Shown here: positions 57,928 through 64,000 of the stretch, in pieces | Layout: every line of letters begins with the position of its first letter | Numbering within the stretch: the stretch's first letter is position 1 | Source: Symsagittifera roscoffensis | Lineage: Eukaryota > Xenacoelomorpha > Acoela > Convolutidae | Reading direction: 5' to 3' | Assembly: GCF_963678635.1 (NCBI RefSeq) | Contig: NC_087065.1 | Location: 30,012,252-30,076,251 of the forward strand | DNA: 64,000 nucleotides | Position numbers and translations under genes: made by a program | The notes under the pieces: model-generated | Seen by the model: only the letters and a program-made list of their open reading frames with translations | Databases searched by the model: none | What the model was told of the DNA's origin: nothing

Positions 57928-58287
57928 ATCAGTTGCCTCCGGAAATGCAATTTTCAGGATATCAGATGAAATCGATGATCATACAGAATATAATAATAAT
58001 TGGATGTGATTAAGTAGTAGATAAGTTGTACATTTGGTTAGTTACTAGATAATTTCACCTGTATTACACCGTTGATGCTTGGAGCAAACTTCGAGGGAAT
58101 GTCACTTTCTGGCAACTCAAAAAAATCAAGGCGACTCAAAAAATCTTCCTGCGGTTTTTCCTATTTGTTTTTAATTTTTTTTGGCCTTGGGCTCGAAGGC
58201 TTTTTGTTCGGGTTTAGATTTCTCAGCATCCGTAATCAAGAATTTTATGAAATTGTCTGGCAGTGATTCTCCGGCGACTCGTTTCCT
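57928..58287. other. Unassigned stretch
   Basis: Short plus frame 58072-58266 without a motif. Nothing else seen. Confidence 0.3.
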
Positions 58288-58767
58288 TTACTCGCCTTGT
58301 GACTCGTTTCTCAAATTGGAGTACCTAACGTAAAAATTGCCACTGCATGATGGTCCATTCCCCGCATTATCCTGAGGTTTGTTGACCAAACGAACTGTGC
58401 AATGGGACACGTAAGGGTCGTTGATGATGACAATACCTTTTTTGACACTCCCAGCTTGTTCAAAAAAGACCATCGAGTCCCTGTGCAGCCGTCTGGACTT
58501 GAACGATATTTCATCTTTTCCCGAATTCCGCCTTCTGTTGATGACACAAGTATCCTTGTCTTCGTGGAATTATCTTATTTTCCATGCTGTTGCGTTTTCT
58601 TTTCTGTCTTCTGGGACACTAAAGATGGCACTTCCCGGCCAATCAGACCATTTAATCTTTACGCACCAATCGCTGATTAACGATAAAATTACAGCAGTTT
58701 CCCAGATGGATGGGACGGCATCGAGGTGTTGCACTTTTTCCTTTACCCGAAAAGTTATACTTAGCAT
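58288..58767 (-). pseudogene. Protein-like minus-strand frame, one stop
   Basis: Two open stretches, 58767-58573 and 58569-58288, lie in the same frame and are separated only by a TAA at 58570-58572. The sequence is balanced in composition (ISDWCVKIKWSDWPGSAIFS in the first part, GIVIINDPYVSHCTVRLV in the second) with five Cys. A possible donor A/GTAAAG lies at the end (58,290). No family recognised. It may be a host gene exon with a nonsense mutation, or two exons with a short intron around the stop. Confidence 0.35.
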
Positions 58768-59173
58768 GATGACATGGATGAAAGACTCTTAAATATGGCT
58801 GAACTGAGGAGCGATTGAATGATTGAAATGAAATGAGCCTTGCTTCAAGAATTGACTAATAACAGTTTACCCTGATAATGACGGCTTTACTGGTAAGCAC
58901 TGCACTGTCTAGTTCCACTTATCAGTTCATTGTCAATTAGCCGTCTTATCTTAGGCAGTAATTATTGCATAGATGTTACTGTCATCTGGTGTGCTAAAAA
59001 GAGTGGAAAGTGTCGAAGCTATTCCTTGGTGGACTCTTATCTAGATATCCTGGTGTTTCCATTGATTTGGTGCTGACTAAATTGGAGTCAGATCATCCTC
59101 ATCTTGTGCTCAATAATAGTTGCATCTCTCATTTTTCATCCCAATTTAGTAAAAACTTACGGACTCAAAGTAA

Positions 59174-59688
59174 ATGTCCAACGCCGAAAACTCATGTTCA
59201 GTGCCTTCTAGTTCTCCATCACCATTTGCAGCACCTTCTAACATCCCTCTGCCTCTGTCACCAATCGCAGCGCCAGAGAGGACATCATTTGCTCATCCGA
59301 CACCGGTAACCCCTTTGCGAGCACCCCGCGACCTTTTGTCTGGCCAATTCCGCCGACATATGGGCAACCACATACCCCTCTGCGACATGTCCATTCAGGC
59401 CCTTCGATGGTATACCAGTGCCAGCCTCAGCAGTATCAGCCATATCCAGCCTACCTGGATTCCTACATGTCGGCATCACTGTATCCGAATTCTCCATGTC
59501 CATCGGCTTTTCCCCACTATCGAGAAGTTGAAAGACGACCGCATGACCATGAGAGGCGAACCTACGCTCCCACGGAACCCCGAGCCCATGATCCCAGGAA
59601 GTTAAAAGAACACATGAATGTCGAGCCCACAGAAAGCCGCAAAAAGGATCATGCAGAGTCAGCTAATGTAGGCGAAACTGTGCGTTGA
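59174..59688 (+). pseudogene. Proline-rich frame with a frame change
   Basis: From the ATG at 59174 a Ser/Pro/Ala-rich frame runs to about 59,325. There the sense switches to the frame that ends at the TGA of 59688, which is rich in Pro, Tyr and Gln, then in charged residues (HDHERRTYAPTEPRAHDPRK). Each half reads as a disordered protein only in its own frame, so a one-base indel near ACCCCGCGACC is likely. An AAATAAA follows at 59690. No family recognised. Confidence 0.3.
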
Positions 59689-59940
59689 AGAAATAAATTC
59701 ACATTACACAAGCCTATAGGTTTTGGTAAACCAAATATTGAAACTAAATCATATTCAATTTTAGCAACCTGGAAAAGCCTCCCGAGTCGAAAACCCGATT
59801 ATAAACGAGACTCTCAAGGAATTCATTTTACAGAGTGTCCAGAAGTCGAATGACTGCGCCGATAAAAGAAACGGAACCTTGACCCACAAAGAACATTAAT
59901 CTTGTTCAGGGCCATTACCACGTTTCTGTTCTATGCACAG

Positions 59941-60657
59941 GGATGCTCGAGAAAATGATGATCAACACCGCGGTCCAGGCGATTGTCAACATAGAGGAAA
60001 AGAAGAAGACGAGACTGTGGAGCTGAGCATAGAACCAGCAGCCTGTAAGTATCTTTTTATATCTAAAACACTGATTTGATAAAAAAGACTGATGACTCAA
60101 TTTGGTGACTCAATTTTAGAGTGTCAACTTCTCGCGTCTCCCACAGATATCCAGTATGGCTAGTACAGGGTACGACATTGTACTTTACAGAGACCAGAAC
60201 CCATTTAAAGAGTAAAAATTTGAGCTATGTTGTTCAGCTGGCTTTTCGGGACACAAAAAACATGGTGACGACTCAACTGTTTTTCTTCAATTCATTTGGG
60301 AACGCGGTGTTCCGGATTGCTCCACTAGTTGATCAGTTTGAACTCCAGGTAGATCAATCGATATAAAGTTTCAATGTCTTCCAAAGGAATTTATTTGTCA
60401 AAATTGAAGCCGACGTGGATTCACAGGTAATATTTTTTCGTTTTTTATAGATTAACATCATAAATCTGGAACAGCCAAAGCGCTGTCTCGCACGTAAGGT
60501 TGCGAAGCTTATGCCTTTGTCTGCCAGCCCTACGTTCGAGATGGAAAAGCTGAAGAGGCAAGCTTCAGATGTTCACCAGAAATTGGACGGATACACCTAC
60601 GAAGAGTTTCTGTTGGCAGTGCGATCCCGACAAGATTCTCAATGTTACTTTCGCCAG
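59941..60657 (+). CDS. Three-exon gene piece, unknown family
   Basis: Exon 1, 59941-60044, after a pyrimidine-rich acceptor (TTCTGTTCTATGCACAG), is charged (GKEEDETVELSIEPAA) and ends at the donor CCT/GTAAGTATC. Exon 2, 60122-60348, joins in phase if the acceptor is TTTTAGAG; it includes VQGTTLYFTET and LFFFNSFGNAVFRIAPLVDQ. Exon 3, 60451-60657, starts after TTTTTTATAG and continues with INIINLEQPKRCLARKVAKL and a charged helical part, ending at CAG/GTGCAA. The introns are 77 and 102 bp. The frame stays open over about 179 codons. Start and end of the gene are not visible. It has beta-strand-like and helical parts, but no domain I can name. Confidence 0.45.
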
Positions 60658-61247
60658 GTGCAAATATTTTAAAGTTTCAAATTTTTACTCAAAGCAGAAG
60701 TGGGCAACCCAAGACCTGAAGTGGGCAACCCAAAGGGGTTCACGAATTTAGTTAAATAATGGTTCAAGATTTGTTCGTGGATTCCACAGACAATGGTTGA
60801 TTATTTGTATTTAATTTCCGCATTCGTTGTTCTTGCTAGCTATTGTTCAAGCTGGTTAGTGCTGGATAACTCACTTACAATCTGCGGAATCCGCTAACAG
60901 ATTAAAGAATCAATAAAAACAGACTGTCGCACTCGAATACAAACTTATTAGTAAATATTACGTGAGATCATAAAAAATCATTGTCGCCCGAACATGGTAC
61001 AAGGCGATTGATCGAACTTTCAAATTGATCGACTAAGAAATTGAAAGAATAACACGATTAAGAATGAAATACGAATGTCTTAATCTAAAGCAACATTAAA
61101 AGTGAATGATCGACCAAAGGTCGATATGAAACGTACTCAGCAAGATGTATCTAAGAAGTGCTAAATTAGCTATAACTAAGTCTACAAACTCTACAAATCG
61201 TAAAATGAAGAAATTGGAAATTAGAGTTATAATGAGTTCAATGAGTT
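60658..61247. other. Unassigned stretch with short repeats
   Basis: A doubled GAAGTGGGCAACCCAA at 60,694-60,735 and words like GATTCCACAGACAATGG and GCGGAATCCGC (60,780-60,900) resembling the 56.1-56.4 kb cluster. No gene. Confidence 0.35.
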
Positions 61248-61775
61248 TTAAATGTAATCGGCGTCAAATTCTTCTAAAGCTTGTTGTACGTCCCGATTTA
61301 TCGTCGACGATGTTTTGCTCCAGGAATCTTGCTCTGCGACTATGATGCGTGATTTCCCGTTGGGAGACTTCCGCGATGTCTGAACGTACCCCGATTTCGC
61401 GAGGGGAATGAGGAAATCAGAAGGTGACCAGCACAAGAAAGCAGGCGGTCTGATTGTAGATCTGGACTGGGTGGCAACAGGATGCGTTTCCTCCGGTGTG
61501 CTGTCCAGCAATATTGGGTCTAGAGAGGATCCGAAGGATGATGGTCCAGGAAGACTGCTGTTTTGAGACTATTTCAGAGGGGAATCCGGAATGTCGATAA
61601 CTTCTGTCGACGAATTTGTGGTCGTTTGTATGAGCGTCGGGTTCCGCCAGTCAACTTCCCACTGGTCGTCTTTTTCTGAGGGTTGGCTCTGGTTGACTTC
61701 TAGGGAGGCGATGATTTCCTCTTTCCGGCTAAAAATGCCCATTTTCCAAGGTGACCGTGTGGTTTGAAGAATCAA
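61248..61775 (-). pseudogene. Minus-strand frame with a single in-frame TAG
   Basis: Two open stretches, 61775-61572 and 61568-61248, are in one frame and separated only by TAG at 61569-61571. Upstream: IFSRKEEIIASLEVNQSQPSE, then Trp-Glu-Val-Asp-Trp and a Thr/Ser-rich part. Downstream: Ser/Pro-rich, then SGYVQTSRKSPNGKSR and an acidic helical end (QQALEEFDADYI). It looks like an intrinsically disordered tail. It may follow the frame at 61811-62263 after an intron, but I find no donor-acceptor pair that keeps the phase. A nonsense mutation is likelier than programmed readthrough. Confidence 0.35.
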
Positions 61776-61810
61776 TAATCGCCTCTTTAAATGGATTTAA
61801 ATACGATTCT

Positions 61811-62263
61811 CTAATACATTATAAAAAGGTTACCTCCAGCAGTGGTCAATTTCGCTAGAGTAGACAGTTTCCGGCTAGGGATTGTCAGTGGAATGTCCTT
61901 CTCATAGTTTTTTATGTAAAATCCATGAATTTCCAGTGGGCGTCCTGGCTTCAGTGTTATGATTAGATCCCATGAGATTTTGTCATCCTTGGTAATTTTT
62001 TGTAGTAACTTCTTGGAGCAATGATTCTCTGGTATAATTGGGGAAGAAGGTAAAGATAAGTTAACTTTGTAGCGTTTCAATAAGTTAAAGTGGGCATTGT
62101 TTAATAGGTTGCCTTTAATTTTCAAAGCAAAATTTTGTTGCTCTGATACAGGGACCGATCGTTTAGCAGACCAATTTGGGACAATTACAAAAGCGTCAGA
62201 AAATTTCGATGATGAAGTTCCCGCGGTATTCAACCTTTTTGGTAGCAAACTATTGTTCAGCAT
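61811..62263 (-). CDS. Minus-strand frame, unknown protein
   Basis: An open frame of 150 codons, longer than expected by chance for this composition and not repeat-derived. It has a mixed hydrophobic/charged pattern (FVIVPNWSAKRSVPVSEQQN, WDLIITLKPGRPLEIHGFYI) that suggests beta strands. The last codons run into an apparent donor (GGAG/GTAACC near 61,834), so the last few residues before its stop are probably intronic. No domain recognised. With 61248-61775 it may be part of one host gene on this strand. Confidence 0.4.
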   Translation of the reverse strand: MLNNSLLPKRLNTAGTSSSKFSDAFVIVPNWSAKRSVPVSEQQNFALKIKGNLLNNAHFNLLKRYKVNLSLPSSPIIPENHCSKKLLQKITKDDKISWDLIITLKPGRPLEIHGFYIKNYEKDIPLTIPSRKLSTLAKLTTAGGNLFIMY

Positions 62264-62730
62264 TAGTAAAATAGTAGGGCCGAAAACGAAATGATTTTGC
62301 AGTTAAAAAGCGAATTGTCGAGCGGTAAATAATAGCAGCAATAATTTTATGATTAAATGAAGTTTAAGAGGTATCGATTCGAATTTGACCAATCACATCG
62401 CTTGAATTACTCGTTCCCGACGGAAGAAAAGTATTTACAATTGAATTAACAGCGACCGGCGGTCGGTCTAATTTTATTCTATTTAAAACGGTTAAATTTT
62501 GCGACGTCTAGTTTTTTTCGACCGTGTTAGTTAATACAAAAAAAGATATGTAGACCTAGAATGTGAAAGTTATTGCGATGACTACAATTGTGAAAACCAT
62601 AACCTCAACCAGAATCTACCACAAGGTTGAATGTCATCTTCCATAGGGAGCAACTGTGCAAGTTGACATTGAACTTCGGCTTAGGCTATGTTTTTGATGT
62701 TTGATCCCTTTAAAATGTTGACGTTAAACC
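62264..62730. other. Unassigned stretch
   Basis: AT-rich, with no frame or repeat I can support. Confidence 0.3.
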
Positions 62731-62880
62731 TTATTTTAATAGCTTCAAATTTGAACTTATGGAGGCTACGATTCAATTCGAATTTACATTCTAGGGCGTT
62801 CACGAATTAATTCGTAGTATGCCATAGTTTTAGACTTGAAACTACGATTAGTTGTCTCTGTTAACCCAACCTATAATGAA
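62731..62880 (+). repeat. 150-bp direct repeat, unit 1
   Basis: Matches 63281-63430 at an offset of 550 bp, at about 80% identity, sharing words such as TTATTTTAATAGCTTCAAAT and GAAACTACGATTAGTTGTC. Confidence 0.75.
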
Positions 62881-63280
62881 AAGGAATCAGTTCTTACAAT
62901 AACAGCTAATACATAAAATATCGTTCAGCCGAAATTAACCAAAATTAACATTATTGCTGCAAATAATTCTAGGCATTTTGTTAATTGATTATGCAATTTA
63001 ACTAATCGAATTATTTGGTTTGAAAGTTTCAATTGGTTGCGTTAAGCCGCAAGCATGACTGTTTTTGACACGGCTAGAAAGATTTGCTGGGATATGTCAA
63101 TAATTATTTATGGGAGGCGGATCAATAGGCATAATGGTCTAGAAGCAGAATACGTCCAAAAACTTTTTTTATGAAACACATCGGAAAACTAAATTTAATT
63201 ATCAAAATGGCCGTTTTCAGTCAAATTTGAAATTTTAAAAGGGTATATCCACAAACTTAGTTTAGAAATGGCTTGTGAAA
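62881..63280. other. Spacer between the 150-bp repeats
   Basis: No feature seen. Direct repeats flanking 400 bp could be relics of an inserted element, but no inverted ends are visible. Confidence 0.3.
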
Positions 63281-63430
63281 TTATTTTAATAGCTTCAAAT
63301 TTGAATCTATGGCTGCTACGAATTAGGTCGAATTTACAATCTAGGGCGTTTACGAACTAATTCGGGGTACACTATAGTTTTAAATTTGAAACTACGATTA
63401 GTTGTCACTGTTAATCCATCCTAATATAAA
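63281..63430 (+). repeat. 150-bp direct repeat, unit 2
   Basis: Second unit, see 62731-62880. Confidence 0.75.
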
Positions 63431-63504
63431 AATGGGAGGAAAATGCGAAAGTTTTTTAAAACTTTTCGAAAAATTGCAAACGATAAATTGATTTTTTAAC
63501 TTGC

Positions 63505-64000
63505 AGGCAATTTTTTTTTCTCTAAAATGCAAAAAAGTTTCAATTTATTTTGACAAGATGCAAAAAAGTTTAAATTTTTGTGACAAGATGCAAAACATGT
63601 TTTACTTTGTTCGACAAAAAATGAGAAGTTTTTCATTTTCTTCGACAAAATGCAAAAAGTGTTTCAGTGTTTTTGACAAGATGCGAAAAGTGATTTACTT
63701 TTCTTAACAAAAAGCGAAAATGTTTTCATTTTTTTTGAGAAGATGCCAAAAAATGTTTCATTTTTTTGACAAAAAGCAAAAATAAAGTTCAGTTTTTTGA
63801 ACAAAATGCAAAAAGTTTCAACTTTTTTGACAGGCTGCGGAAAGCTCTTTCGACAAAATGCAAAAAAAGCTCAAATTTTTTGACAGGATGCAAAAAGTTT
63901 TCAATTTTTATGATCAAATGCGAAAAGTGTTTTAATTTTTCTTGACAGATTGCAGCTAAAAGTTTTTCAACTTTTTTCGACAAGTTGCAAAAATTGTTTT
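63505..64000 (+). repeat. 30-bp minisatellite, array 2 (runs off the window)
   Basis: About sixteen units of the same consensus as array 1 at 55,557 (GACAAAATGCAAAAAGTGTT and variants), in the same orientation. The array continues beyond the window. Confidence 0.9.

Noticed and set aside
58402-58792. Plus-strand frames of 92 and 123 codons
   Set aside because: They overlap the minus-strand frame, which has the more protein-like composition; both cannot be coding and the plus ones have no motif.
60425-60450. 24-bp mini-intron after CACAG
   Set aside because: GT...AG spans only 24 bp; the 102-bp intron starting at 60349 keeps the frame and uses the same acceptor.
57116-61775. Alternative genetic code to explain in-frame stops
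   Set aside because: TAA, TAG and TGA all occur inside different frames while clear genes end at normal stops; decay is the simpler explanation.

Overview
The window is AT-rich nuclear DNA from an animal, most likely an invertebrate. The evidence is copia, Ty3/gypsy-type and LINE reverse transcriptases, MITEs, several minisatellites and a few GT-AG intron-containing gene pieces. No operons, ribosome-binding sites or CRISPR are present. I cannot name the species. Almost every long element reading frame carries stops or frameshifts, so this is mostly a graveyard of mobile elements with a thin background of host sequence. Identity figures are estimates by eye.

Left part (1-9,728): a minus-strand Ty1/copia element (1-2,930) that lost gag and protease is inserted in the env-like region of an LTR element (copy A, 2,931-6,735). 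Four small MITEs with terminal inverted repeats follow (6,852-7,931), three of them with recognisable 8-bp target duplications of hAT type. Then come about 0.9 kb without a recognised feature, a short possible exon with an 18-bp repeat, and copy B.

Centre (9,729-38,044): copy B is a gypsy/errantivirus-like element with gag, pol and env-like regions between LTRs of about 376 and 380 bp (roughly 91% alike). It reaches 28.3 kb because it contains internal direct duplications: 372 bp in gag, 5,559 bp spanning integrase to env, 2,223 bp in the region after env, and a third copy of the env C-terminal half. Key catalytic residues are lost (protease Asp to Tyr, the Tyr before the RT Asp-Asp to a stop). 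Reading frames also lie before gag and after env, outside the canonical set. Copy D (38,641-40,839) and an inverted 5' fragment, copy E (about 51,940-54,207), allow comparison. All five LTRs carry a short perfect or near-perfect hairpin downstream of the TATA position, and its stem shows a compensatory base-pair change. The leaders of B and E share a cluster of CAAGG-N5-CCTTG motifs.

Right part (38,045-64,000): two unassigned stretches; a LINE with a 1,469-bp tandem duplication (43,573-46,950); a final exon coding for an IQ motif and a basic tail; minisatellites with paired CGAC boxes; an old host direct repeat split by a 968-bp TA-target MITE full of ATCGAT palindromes; copy E; two distant arrays of one 30-bp minisatellite (55.6 kb and 63.5 kb to the window end); and several small host gene pieces between 57 and 62.3 kb. 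The best of these is a three-exon plus-strand model at 59,941-60,657. Several others have single in-frame stops and look like decayed genes.
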